From assembly GCF_002901845.1 (NCBI RefSeq), contig NZ_PPQE01000025.1:62001-126000 (forward strand): DNA of 64,000 bases. The letters run 5' to 3'. The notes under the pieces are model-generated. The model was not told the DNA's origin and searched no databases. It saw only the letters and a list, made by a program, of their open reading frames with translations. Of this stretch, positions 36,833 through 45,549 are shown one piece after another; positions within the stretch are counted from its first letter, which is position 1; every line of letters starts with the position of its first letter. The position numbers and the translations under genes are program-made. This DNA is from Staphylococcus hominis subsp. hominis (GTDB lineage: Bacteria > Bacillota > Bacilli > Staphylococcales > Staphylococcaceae).

Positions 36833-37756
36833 ATGATAAATAATAAAAAACAAAAAATATCTATTACAATAATTAGTGGCTTTTTAGGAAGTGGTAAAAC
36901 TACACTTTTGAATAATTATATACGCCAATTATTAAAAAAAGATGAGAAAATAACGATTATTATGAATGAATTCGGTTCTTTTGACGTTGATAGTTTACTT
37001 ATCGAAGAAGATATTACTATAAAATCATTAATCAATGGATGCGTATGTTGTGACTTAAATAATGATTTAGTATTACAATTACAATCACTTATTAAAGAAG
37101 GTGAAAGTCAACACATTCTTATTGAATCGACTGGAATTGCACATCCTTTAGAAGTCTTTGCAGCGTGTCAAGATCCAACAATAGTTAATGACGTGGAAAT
37201 TCCTAAAATAATAGGCCTTGTTGATGCGTTAAGATTTAATAATAGAATGAAATATACGGTAGAGACGAATGAGTTAATGGAAGAGCAAATTAAATATAGT
37301 GATATAATTATTCTTAATAAAATGGATTTAGTGACCCAAGTAGAATTAGAAAATATAAAAAAACAATTGGTTTCTATTAATAATAAAGCAACGATTTACG
37401 TGACTACATATAGTAAATTAGATGATGTAGTAGTGAAAAATAAAGCTGCTGATATTAATAGGCATGTTCATGTCCACCATCATAATGTACAATCTATGAA
37501 ATATACGTTTAGTTCTCCTATTGATCGACAATTATTTTACCAATTTATAATGCGTTTGCCAGATGAAGTATTCAGATTAAAAGGATTTGTAAAATTTAAA
37601 GATCAGTCGGATTCAACATACGAATTTCAATTTTCAATGGGATTACCTACTTATGGAATAACTGATAGAGAAGTTCCATTAACTATTGTTATTATTGGTG
37701 AAATGCTTGATACAACACGTTTGAAAAACCAGTTAGAAATGATTCAATTTACTTAA
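36833..37756 (+). CDS. CobW/COG0523 family GTP-binding metallochaperone
   Basis: 307 residues. Walker A GFLGSGKTT (16-24), the metal-binding CxCC motif GCVCC (69-73), ESTGIAHP switch and NKMD guanine specificity motif are all present; a His-rich stretch HVHVHHH precedes the C-terminal CobW_C domain. COG0523 proteins deliver zinc or other metals to client enzymes and are often Zur-regulated, but I saw no Zur box. There is no clear ribosome binding site before ATG 36833. Confidence 0.9.
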   Translation: MINNKKQKISITIISGFLGSGKTTLLNNYIRQLLKKDEKITIIMNEFGSFDVDSLLIEEDITIKSLINGCVCCDLNNDLVLQLQSLIKEGESQHILIESTGIAHPLEVFAACQDPTIVNDVEIPKIIGLVDALRFNNRMKYTVETNELMEEQIKYSDIIILNKMDLVTQVELENIKKQLVSINNKATIYVTTYSKLDDVVVKNKAADINRHVHVHHHNVQSMKYTFSSPIDRQLFYQFIMRLPDEVFRLKGFVKFKDQSDSTYEFQFSMGLPTYGITDREVPLTIVIIGEMLDTTRLKNQLEMIQFT

Positions 37757-37878
37757 AATGACTCCTTAATTGTTATGGGAGTGGTTATGAGTATTCTAAA
37801 TTTCTAATAAATATGTCATAGTCTTGTCATGAGAATAAAAAAATATATCATTTATAATAGAATAAGGAGGATATATTA

Positions 37879-38178
37879 ATGAATCATAATGAAGATAAAC
37901 GCACTAAACAAATTCGCTTTGAGTTTAAGTGGATTACAATCCCATATTTAATTTTTGCAATTATTATTCTATTGTTAAATATCTTTTTTACAAATATAAA
38001 AATCACAATGGCACTATTTGGATTGTTCTTTGGTTATAATTTAGGAATATTGTTTATCGCATTTATTAATAAGTACAAACGTACACTCATATTAACGCTA
38101 ATTTTAACTATTTTAAGTGCAGCAACTTTCTTTACTTTACTATACGTTTTTGGACTTAATAGAGAAATATTTGGTTAA
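37879..38178 (+). CDS. Small membrane protein of unknown function
   Basis: 99 residues: charged N-terminus (MNHNEDKRTKQ), then three hydrophobic segments (about 20-38, 42-62, 70-92). AAGGAGG lies eight bases before the ATG, so translation is well supported. No family recognised. It is monocistronic, ended by a strong hairpin at 38212. Confidence 0.75.
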   Translation: MNHNEDKRTKQIRFEFKWITIPYLIFAIIILLLNIFFTNIKITMALFGLFFGYNLGILFIAFINKYKRTLILTLILTILSAATFFTLLYVFGLNREIFG

Positions 38179-38211
38179 TAAAAGTATTAATCACATTATA
38201 TAAATTAAGTG

Positions 38212-38262
38212 AAAGGAGTCACTTTAGAATTTGTATTGAATTCTATAGTCACTCCTTTTAAT
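38212..38262 (+). terminator. Terminator
   Basis: AAAGGAGT (38212-38219) pairs with ACTCCTTT (38251-38258); AGAATT/AATTCT pairs inside; T4 follows. Confidence 0.8.
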
Positions 38263-38318
38263 TTTAAGATAAATAGGGTAGTTAAATTATTAACAAACAT
38301 CAGTCTAGGAGTGAAAAT

Positions 38319-39692
38319 ATGAATATTGGCGTCATTCTCAATAGAGTATTTAGAATAAATAATAATCCATTATTCGAATATATTAATCAACAAAAAGATG
38401 CATTTGATAAATGCTATCTTATAATTCCTAAGGAAACATTTGAAGAGAAAGGTACAGATAAAAAAGCAAACTATTATTATGGCACTTTAGAAAAATTTTT
38501 ATATAAGTTGAAAGAACATCATATAGAGCCATATGTCATCGATTACAGTGAACTAGGTATGTTTTGTACTGAACATGATATTAAAGAAATAGTTATGGCT
38601 GGCGATATCATGAGTTATCATCAAGAAAGATATGATATTCGCCACTTAAAACAATCGTTTAAAAATCACGATATACCCGTAATAACTATTAACGTTAATC
38701 ATTATTTTAAGCCAAGTAACACTATGAATCAGCAAGGACAACCATATAAAGTATTTACAAGTTTTTATAAAGCACACCGTTCAAAACTTAGACAGCATTC
38801 TCCGTATCAATATCAATTAAGTGATATCGCTAATAAATGTAGCCAATCACAACAAACGATAACTAATGATTATCATCATGATGGACAATCAGAAGATCAA
38901 GCGTTAAACAATTGGAAAGATTATTTAAATCATAGTATTCAAAACTATAAAAAGGATAGAGAGTATCTTCCGGAAATACTCACTAGTCAATTAAGTATTG
39001 TTCTAGCATATGGTCTGATAGATATTAAACAAATTATTACAGATTTATTAGAAGGATATGAGGAAAATGAAAATAATTACGAAAGTTTTATTAGAGAAGT
39101 AATGTTTCGTGAGTTTTATTATGTTCTTATGGCTCAATATCCCCATATTGCACATGAAGCATTTAATGAAAAATATCGTACTATACAATGGTCATATAAC
39201 AAAGAAGAGTTTAATCGCTGGTGTGAAGGTCAAACTGGTTTTCCTATTATTGATGCTGCTATGAATGAATTAAATGAGACAGGATTTATGCATAATCGCA
39301 TGCGGATGGTAGTCTCTCAATTTTTAACTAAAGATTTGTTTATTGATTGGGCTTGGGGCGAAGATTATTTTAGGAAAAAATTAATCGATTATGATGCAGC
39401 TTCAAATGTACATGGTTGGCAATGGTCAGCTTCAACTGGGACAGATGCTGTGCCGTATTTTAGGATGTTTAATCCTACTAGACAAAGCGAACGTTTTGAT
39501 AAAGACGCTTTATATATCAAAAAATATATTCCTATATTCGATCATGTGCCCGCAAAATTCTTACATCATCCATTTCAACATCAAACGCAATTAGTAAAAA
39601 AAGGAATACAATTAGGTAAAGATTATCCTGAACCAATTGTAGATCATAAAGTTGCGCGCGAACATGTGATGACAATATTTAAAAATATATAA
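38319..39692 (+). CDS. phrB: Deoxyribodipyrimidine photolyase
   Basis: 457 residues. The N-terminal antenna domain starts IGVILNRVFRINNNPL; the C-terminal FAD domain includes WCEGQTGFPIIDAAMNELNETGFMHNRMRM and WQWSASTGTDAVPYFRMFNP, the photolyase signature with the Trp electron-transfer region. It repairs UV-induced cyclobutane pyrimidine dimers in DNA using light. Single gene with its own terminator. Confidence 0.95.
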   Translation: MNIGVILNRVFRINNNPLFEYINQQKDAFDKCYLIIPKETFEEKGTDKKANYYYGTLEKFLYKLKEHHIEPYVIDYSELGMFCTEHDIKEIVMAGDIMSYHQERYDIRHLKQSFKNHDIPVITINVNHYFKPSNTMNQQGQPYKVFTSFYKAHRSKLRQHSPYQYQLSDIANKCSQSQQTITNDYHHDGQSEDQALNNWKDYLNHSIQNYKKDREYLPEILTSQLSIVLAYGLIDIKQIITDLLEGYEENENNYESFIREVMFREFYYVLMAQYPHIAHEAFNEKYRTIQWSYNKEEFNRWCEGQTGFPIIDAAMNELNETGFMHNRMRMVVSQFLTKDLFIDWAWGEDYFRKKLIDYDAASNVHGWQWSASTGTDAVPYFRMFNPTRQSERFDKDALYIKKYIPIFDHVPAKFLHHPFQHQTQLVKKGIQLGKDYPEPIVDHKVAREHVMTIFKNI

Positions 39693-39757
39693 AAAAAGAG
39701 CTAGGGAAAGGAAACAGAGTTCAAATTGAGTTCATGCTCCCACCCCTAGCTTTTTTA
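39693..39757 (+). terminator. phrB terminator
   Basis: GCTAGGG (39700-39706) pairs with CCCTAGC (39744-39750), flanked by an A-run and T6, so it could also serve the minus strand. Confidence 0.85.
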
Positions 39758-39821
39758 AATACATAACTAAACGTCTTATAAAATTTTTCTACATGAATAG
39801 ACTGTATTAAATAGAAATATA

Positions 39822-40448
39822 TCAATGTGCCATTCTTATCCCTTTAATGAATAATAAAATGACAAATTGAAGTAGCATCATTAATGAAATAAATATTAAA
39901 CTACTACCATTTAAGGCACTAATGACTTCTATGATAATAGTAAATGGACGGGTAATTAAATGAACAGTATGAAATCTCAAAAATCTACCCATAAATATTC
40001 CTAAACCATTTAAAAACATAAGTGCTATTAATAAACATCGATTTAACCATAGCTTTGAAGTGAAATGAGATAAATGAACAAATATGAGAGCCATGCAATA
40101 AATCGCAAAAAATACACTTAGCAGTAAGAAAGTAAAGTATAACCATTCTATTAAATTAAGTTGGACGTAAAAATCAAATGTAAACTGATTGAGATGAATA
40201 AGATCAGTAACCATGTAAAATGTATTGGGTACTAATAAAATAAAAATAAGAGCAAAAATAATAAATATAGGCCATTCAAACTTTTTTCTAGGTTTAAATA
40301 AATCTAATAAGAAACATAATTCAAGTGGAATGTAAGCTAAAAATAAATTTAAGCTTACAAAGTTAAATACACGCGTTTCAAATAATGATATTACAAAAAG
40401 AATAATAAAATAGATTCTTGCAATATAACGTGAAGTCATAATATGCAC
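39822..40448 (-). CDS. DUF1361 family membrane protein
   Basis: 208 residues with six or seven hydrophobic segments. FLAYIPLELCFLL and LVPNTFYMVTDLIHL are the conserved DUF1361 motifs, as is GLGIFMGRFLRFHT. The function is unknown. The start is taken as GTG 40448; ATG 40439 three codons later is an equal choice, and the ribosome binding site (AGAAAG) is weak. Confidence 0.8.
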   Translation of the reverse strand: MHIMTSRYIARIYFIILFVISLFETRVFNFVSLNLFLAYIPLELCFLLDLFKPRKKFEWPIFIIFALIFILLVPNTFYMVTDLIHLNQFTFDFYVQLNLIEWLYFTFLLLSVFFAIYCMALIFVHLSHFTSKLWLNRCLLIALMFLNGLGIFMGRFLRFHTVHLITRPFTIIIEVISALNGSSLIFISLMMLLQFVILLFIKGIRMAH

Positions 40449-40676
40449 TACTTTCTAACGATTTAGTTGAATTATTATAGTAAAGGTTAAAGTCGAAGTA
40501 ATCAAGAAAAAAGAAGGTAGAATAATAAAAGTTAGAGAAGCATTAATAATTGTAAAATAGATGTGTAATCTGTAAGAAAAGAATCTCAATGATGTTAAAT
40601 AAAAGTGATAACATATTGTAATGAAGCGGTTGAATTGAGGTTTCTAATCTTGATTGAAAGAGAAATTTTACGATTT
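40449..40676. other. Non-coding stretch next to a pseudogene
   Basis: AT-rich sequence with no ORF or hairpin that I can support; likely the upstream region of the DUF1361 gene plus remains downstream of the decayed DUF296 gene. Confidence 0.4.
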
Positions 40677-41094
40677 TAATCAGTTGAGTCTAGTCTACGA
40701 GTCAAACGTTCGATTGATATCACAATCAATCATCGTAATGAAAATTTCACTTGTTGTTGAAATCACAGCTTTTGTTAAATGTCCACTTAACGTCTCAAAA
40801 TATTGAGAACCAATGTACCATGTAAATGTGCAAATGGTTAATTATCAATACGAGAAATATTCCCTAATAAACTTGTTCACTCTAATGTTTCATTTATTTC
40901 TTTTTTTCATATTCATTTGTTTCTAAATTATAATAGTTTAACACGATCTCATCACAAGCTCCGATACCACTCACTGAATCAAATTTAATATGTTAATGTT
41001 GAGCAAAGTAAGTAACCTCTTTTATAATATCTTCTCCATGTTCTAAAACAAGAAGAGAGTGTTGTCCATTTTTTGGGCATCTTATTGTCTTCAT
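40677..41094 (-). pseudogene. Decayed PPC-domain (DUF296) gene
   Basis: Read from ATG 41094 on the minus strand: MKTIRCPKNGQHSLLVLEHG and then EDIIKEVTYFAQH, stop at 40993-40995. The same frame resumes with HIKFDSVSGIGACDEIVLNY up to a stop at 40894-40896; after a frameshift come TSLLGNISRIDN and PFAHLHGT with internal stops, and after another shift GSQYFETLSGHLTKAV and FITMIDCDINRTFDS. The SGIGA, YYNLETNEYE, HLHGT and SGHL motifs are those of the PPC/DUF296 domain. At least four stops and two frameshifts make it dead. Confidence 0.85.
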
Positions 41095-41308
41095 TTTTAT
41101 AATTAGGATAATTTAATTATATATAACATAAATTTAAAATACTTTGAATAAACTATTAAGTAAGATAGTATATTTTAAAATAAAAAATAATATATAATAG
41201 TATCTAAATGAAAGATGAAAAATTTAGAATTTTTAACTTTTCTCAGAATATGAATTAGATGAATTTCATTAAGCGTATTTAATTATAGATAAAAGAGAGG
41301 TGATCTTC

Positions 41309-42472
41309 ATGAAAAAACAATTATTTACATTATATTTTAATATATTTTTAATATTCGTTGGAATTGGCCTTGTTATTCCTGTTCTTCCAGTATATTTGAA
41401 AGATTTAGGATTAAAAGGAAGCGATTTAGGAATTTTAGTAGCTATTTTCTCATTGTCTCAAATGATTATTTCTCCTTTTGGAGGAAGTTTAGCTGATAAA
41501 TTGGGTAAAAAATTAATTATTTGTTTAGGATTAGTATTTTTTACAATCTCTGAATTCTTATTTGCTATGAGTCATTCTTTTATACTTCTAATAGTATCAA
41601 GAATACTTGGTGGTTTTAGTGCAGGGATGGTCATGCCTGGTGTAACAGGAATGATTGCAGATATTTCTATAGCTAAAGATAAAGCGAAAAATTTTGGTTA
41701 TATGTCTGCAATTATTAACTCTGGTTTTATTTTAGGACCAGGAATTGGTGGTTTTTTAGCAGAAGTATCACATCGTCTTCCATTTTATTTTGCAGGTGCA
41801 TTAGGTATTATTGCGTTTGTTATATCTGTAATATTGATTCGCCAACCGCAAAATACAGCGAAAAGTCATCATATTCACTTTGAAACTAAAGAACTTTCTA
41901 AAATCCAATGGGGTGTTTTTATTACTCCAATTATCTTAACGTTTGTACTTGCTTTTGGTTTGTCTTCTTTTGAGACGTTATTTTCTCTATATACTTCAGC
42001 GAAAGCAAACTACACACCTGGCGATATTTCAATTGCTATTGTAGGTGGTGGTGTTGCAGGAGCAGTATTCCAAATTTTCTTTTTTGATAAATTTATGAGA
42101 TATACCACTGAACTTACATTTATTACTTGGGCATTATTATATTCTGTCATTGTTATATTTAGTCTTATAATCGCTCATAGTTACTGGTCAATTATGTTAA
42201 TTAGTTTTATTGTCTTTATTGGATTTGATTTAATTCGTCCAGCGCTAACTAATTATTATTCAAATATAGCAGGTAATCGACAAGGTTTTGCTGGAGGACT
42301 TAATTCTACATTTACAAGTATGGGTAATTTTGTAGGCCCATTGGTAGCAGGCTCGTTATTTGATGTTAATATTGAATTTCCTTTATATATGTCTATTATT
42401 GTAATGTTATTTGGGGTAGTAATTATTTTCATAGAGAAAAAGTTACAGTTAAATCGTAGCAGATGTGATTAA
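41309..42472 (+). CDS. norA: MFS multidrug efflux pump NorA
   Basis: 387 residues, twelve transmembrane helices; S. aureus NorA has 388. Motif A GGSLADKLGKK between helices 2 and 3, motif C GFILGPGIGGFLAE in helix 5, the antiporter signature, and FETLFSLYTS with the conserved Glu of helix 7 match NorA. It exports fluoroquinolones, dyes and quaternary ammonium compounds by proton antiport. ATG 41309 has GAGAGG at 41295-41300; GTG 41300 falls on that site. MgrA, a known norA regulator, is encoded 5 kb away. Confidence 0.93.
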   Translation: MKKQLFTLYFNIFLIFVGIGLVIPVLPVYLKDLGLKGSDLGILVAIFSLSQMIISPFGGSLADKLGKKLIICLGLVFFTISEFLFAMSHSFILLIVSRILGGFSAGMVMPGVTGMIADISIAKDKAKNFGYMSAIINSGFILGPGIGGFLAEVSHRLPFYFAGALGIIAFVISVILIRQPQNTAKSHHIHFETKELSKIQWGVFITPIILTFVLAFGLSSFETLFSLYTSAKANYTPGDISIAIVGGGVAGAVFQIFFFDKFMRYTTELTFITWALLYSVIVIFSLIIAHSYWSIMLISFIVFIGFDLIRPALTNYYSNIAGNRQGFAGGLNSTFTSMGNFVGPLVAGSLFDVNIEFPLYMSIIVMLFGVVIIFIEKKLQLNRSRCD

Positions 42473-42630
42473 ATAAGTTTTATATAATAGAAATGTAACA
42501 ATAAAAAGTCGTTAGGTAATATAACTGTTACAAAGATTACAATTATTTTAAATTGCCTTCTACTGAATTATTTTATCTATATTTGTATGTTAAGATATAA
42601 AAAAATTCAAAGAGAAGTGTGGGTAAGGAG

Positions 42631-43107
42631 ATGAATTTAAAAAATATATTGTTAAGTGTGGTAGCTATCATTTTATCAATTTGTTTGGCATTTCTATTAT
42701 TTATCGCAACGAATCAAAATGCCTTAGCTAAGGTACATCGAACAATTTCTACTTTTTCAAAAGTCGGAAGTATTGTCGAAACTAAAAATATATTAAATAT
42801 AAACAGCAATCACACCGCCGAAGCTTCTGAGAAAAATCAAACGCAACACAAAGCAGATATTCGTCAAAATCAAAACGTTAATTATAGGTTGACTGAGAAA
42901 GCTCAAGAAAAATATTTATACTCAACAGAGGAATGTAAAACGATAGTTGAAAATTATATGCAACAAAATTATAAACAGCCTGTAAAGTTAGAGGGTTTGA
43001 ATGAAACTAATCAAGCCATCACTTTTGAAGCGTATCCAGAAAACAAAAAAGCTGAAGATATAACAATTAATAAAGTGGGTAAAGTTGAGATAATTTCTGC
43101 AAATTAA
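42631..43107 (+). CDS. Membrane-anchored protein of unknown function
   Basis: 158 residues: one N-terminal hydrophobic helix (about 5-26), a Gln/Asn-rich linker and a small soluble C-terminal domain (LTEKAQEKYLYSTEECKTIV, VKLEGLNETNQAITFEAYP). Probably exposed outside the membrane. No family recognised. The start is uncertain: AAGGAG touches ATG 42631 directly, and a GTG at 42619 would add four residues. Monocistronic, with a terminator. Confidence 0.7.
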   Translation: MNLKNILLSVVAIILSICLAFLLFIATNQNALAKVHRTISTFSKVGSIVETKNILNINSNHTAEASEKNQTQHKADIRQNQNVNYRLTEKAQEKYLYSTEECKTIVENYMQQNYKQPVKLEGLNETNQAITFEAYPENKKAEDITINKVGKVEIISAN

Positions 43108-43133
43108 GTTAAATAAAAATGTAATGTAAAATC

Positions 43134-43178
43134 AGAGTAAGAAAGTGAAATCTAAAGGTTTCTATCTTACTCTATTTT
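43134..43178 (+). terminator. Terminator
   Basis: AGAGTAAGA and TCTTACTCT form a 9-bp stem, followed by ATTTTTTATTT. Confidence 0.85.
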
Positions 43179-43237
43179 TTATTTGTCACAAAGAGTAGTA
43201 AAATTAGATATATAAAGAAGATAAATGAGGTGTTACA

Positions 43238-43717
43238 TTGAAACATAAGAAAACCAATGCAATGAGAATGCTTGATAGAGCTAAGATTAATTATTCAGTA
43301 AATACATTTGAAATAGGTGAAGAACATTTAGATGGAGAAACAATTGCGGAATTAGTGCATGCGAATGTGAAAGACGTTTATAAAACATTAGTGTTAGAAA
43401 ATGCTAATCATGATCATTTTGTATGTGTTATACCAGTTAGTGAAACATTAGACTTAAAAGAAGCGGCACATGTCATAGGTGAAAAGAAACTTAATTTGAT
43501 GCCGATGGATGATTTAAAAAAAGTTACTGGCTATATAAGAGGAGGGTGTTCTCCAATAGGAATGAAACATTCGTTTCCAACGATTATTGATGAGTCAGCT
43601 TTATCACGAGACAAAATCAATGTGAGTGGTGGTCAACGAGGCATGCAAATTATACTTGAACCTAATGATTTAATTGCAGTTACACAGGCACAAACAGCAC
43701 GTATTACTCAACATTAA
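43238..43717 (+). CDS. YbaK/EbsC-family aminoacyl-tRNA deacylase
   Basis: 159 residues. DVYKTLVLE carries the catalytic Lys of the YbaK family; GYIRGGCSPIGMKHSFPTII and NVSGGQRGMQIILEPNDL are the conserved C-terminal motifs. YbaK hydrolyses Cys-tRNA(Pro) made in error by prolyl-tRNA synthetase. TTG start preceded by GAGGTG. Terminator at 43727. Confidence 0.92.
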   Translation: MKHKKTNAMRMLDRAKINYSVNTFEIGEEHLDGETIAELVHANVKDVYKTLVLENANHDHFVCVIPVSETLDLKEAAHVIGEKKLNLMPMDDLKKVTGYIRGGCSPIGMKHSFPTIIDESALSRDKINVSGGQRGMQIILEPNDLIAVTQAQTARITQH

Positions 43718-43726
43718 ATGTATTAG

Positions 43727-43770
43727 CAGAGTGAGCAATGATATACATTGTGAACACTCTGTTAATTTTT
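43727..43770 (+). terminator. Terminator of the ybaK-type gene
   Basis: CAGAGTG (43727-43733) pairs with CACTCTG (43755-43761), CAATG/CATTG inside, then TTAATTTTT. Confidence 0.8.
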
Positions 43771-43773
43771 CGG

Positions 43774-43841
43774 TTTTTTTGAACGTTTTTGAACGTTTTT
43801 GATAATTTTTGATTGAAATATGTAAGCGTGAACACTATAAT
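43774..43841 (+). promoter_or_regulatory. fruR promoter with cre site and 10-bp phased T-tracts
   Basis: TTGAAA (43813-43818), a 17-base spacer and TATAAT (43836-43841) form a near-ideal promoter. TGTAAGCGTGAACA (43821-43834) in the spacer matches the CcpA cre consensus TGWAARCGYTWNCW at 13 of 14 positions. Upstream, four T-tracts recur every 10 bases as GAACGTTTTT, GAACGTTTTT, GATAATTTTT from 43781, which could bind FruR or bend the DNA. Confidence 0.75.
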
Positions 43842-43865
43842 AAAAGTTGTAAAGGAGTGTTAAAG

Positions 43866-44621
43866 ATGATTTCTGAAAAACGACAAAGTTTAATTTTACA
43901 AGAACTTAAGAAAAAAGATTTTTTATCACTCCAAGAGTTAATTGAACGAACAGGTTGTAGTGCTTCAACTATAAGAAGAGATTTATCAAAGTTACAACAA
44001 CTTGGACGTCTTCAACGTGTTCATGGTGGTGCAACACTTAATAGTCATAGAAACCAAGAACCTATTTTATCTGAAAAACTGTCTACAAATCTAAAAGAAA
44101 AAAGAGAAATTGGAAGAAAGGCAGCTCAGCTCATTGAAGATAATGATTATATTTTTATGGATGCAGGTTCATCTACAATTGAGATGATTCCATTTATAAA
44201 AGCACAAGATATCGTAGTGGTTACAAACGGATTGTCTCACGTTGAAAGATTACTTCATCGAGGTATTAAAACCTTGATGATTGGTGGAGAAGTAAAAGCT
44301 ACCACTTTTGCTACTGTCGGAGCAAGTGCCCTTGAAGTTTTAAGACGTTATTGTTTTGATAAAGCTTTCATAGGTATGAATGGCTTAGATTTGAATCATG
44401 GATTAACCACACCAGATGAAAAAGAAGCATTAATTAAAGAAAGAGCAATACATCAAGCAACCACATCTTATGTTTTATTAGACCATTCAAAATTAGATGA
44501 AACATATTTTGCGCATGTCTCAACCAAAGCATGCCATGTTGAGTACATCGTATCTGAGCAATTACGTCATCATAATCGCTACAACGAATACAAAGAGAAA
44601 TACCACTTTTTAGGAGGTTAA
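43866..44621 (+). CDS. fruR: DeoR-family repressor of the fructose operon FruR
   Basis: 251 residues. N-terminal DeoR helix-turn-helix: LIERTGCSASTIRRDLSKLQQLGRL; the C-terminal DeoR sensor domain contains DAGSSTIEMI and LLDHSKLDE. The effector is expected to be fructose 1-phosphate. It autoregulates the fruR-fruK-fruA operon. ATG 43866 has AAAGGAG eight bases before it; the frame is open upstream through the promoter and should not be used. Two bases separate it from fruK. Confidence 0.93.
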   Translation: MISEKRQSLILQELKKKDFLSLQELIERTGCSASTIRRDLSKLQQLGRLQRVHGGATLNSHRNQEPILSEKLSTNLKEKREIGRKAAQLIEDNDYIFMDAGSSTIEMIPFIKAQDIVVVTNGLSHVERLLHRGIKTLMIGGEVKATTFATVGASALEVLRRYCFDKAFIGMNGLDLNHGLTTPDEKEALIKERAIHQATTSYVLLDHSKLDETYFAHVSTKACHVEYIVSEQLRHHNRYNEYKEKYHFLGG

Positions 44622-44623
44622 TT

Positions 44624-45544
44624 ATGATATATACAGTGACATTTAATCCATCTATTGATTACATCATGTTTACTGATGGATTTGAGCTAAAAGGGCTTAA
44701 TAGAGCTAGAGAAACATACAAATTTGCTGGTGGAAAAGGTATTAATGTTTCTCGCGTCTTGAAAACCTTAGATGTTTCATCTACGGCATTAGGATTTGCT
44801 GGAGGTTTTCCTGGGGAATTTATTTCTAGCATTTTGGAACAAAGCGATATTAATACGGAGTTTATTAAAGTAAATGAAGATACTCGTATTAATGTTAAAT
44901 TAAAATCCGGCGATGAAACTGAAATTAATGCACCTGGTCCGAATGTGACGTCTGAGCAGTTTGAAGCATTATTAAATCAGATTAGACATACTTCTAAGGA
45001 GGACACTGTCATTGTAGCAGGAAGTGTTCCAAAAAGTATTCCGAGTGATGCTTATGCTCAAATTGCAAAAATCACTCAAGAAACAGGTGCAAAATTAGTA
45101 GTGGATGCTGAAAGAGATTTAGTTAATACAGTGTTAGAATATCATCCTTTATTTATTAAACCGAATAAAGATGAATTAGAAGAAATGTTTGATGTCACAA
45201 TTAAATCAGATCAAGATGTCGTTAAGTATGGTAGAGAAATAGTAAAAAATGGAGCTCAATCTGTCATTATTTCTTTAGGTGGAGATGGTGCCATATATGT
45301 TGACGAGACAAGAAGTATTAAAGCCCAAAATCCTAAAGGTGAAGTTGTAAATACAGTAGGATCTGGTGACAGTACAGTTGCAGGTATGGTAGCGGGTCTT
45401 GAGTTGGGACTATCACTTGAAGAAGCATTTTGCCAAGCAGTAGCTTCAGGTACGGCTACGGCATTTAATGATGACTTAGCATTAAGAGAAGATATAGAAA
45501 AAATCAAGTCACAAGTTACAATTTCTGTACTTGATGGGGAGTGA
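44624..45544 (+). CDS. fruK: 1-phosphofructokinase FruK
   Basis: 306 residues, PfkB/ribokinase family. YTVTFNPSIDY at the start, GGKGINVSRVLKTL and the C-terminal signature VGSGDSTVAGMVAG with catalytic Asp are all present. It phosphorylates fructose 1-phosphate, produced by FruA, to fructose 1,6-bisphosphate. AGGAGG precedes the ATG by about seven bases, inside the end of fruR. Middle gene of the fructose operon (called fruB in S. aureus lists). Confidence 0.95.
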   Translation: MIYTVTFNPSIDYIMFTDGFELKGLNRARETYKFAGGKGINVSRVLKTLDVSSTALGFAGGFPGEFISSILEQSDINTEFIKVNEDTRINVKLKSGDETEINAPGPNVTSEQFEALLNQIRHTSKEDTVIVAGSVPKSIPSDAYAQIAKITQETGAKLVVDAERDLVNTVLEYHPLFIKPNKDELEEMFDVTIKSDQDVVKYGREIVKNGAQSVIISLGGDGAIYVDETRSIKAQNPKGEVVNTVGSGDSTVAGMVAGLELGLSLEEAFCQAVASGTATAFNDDLALREDIEKIKSQVTISVLDGE

Positions 45545-45549
45545 TAGAG

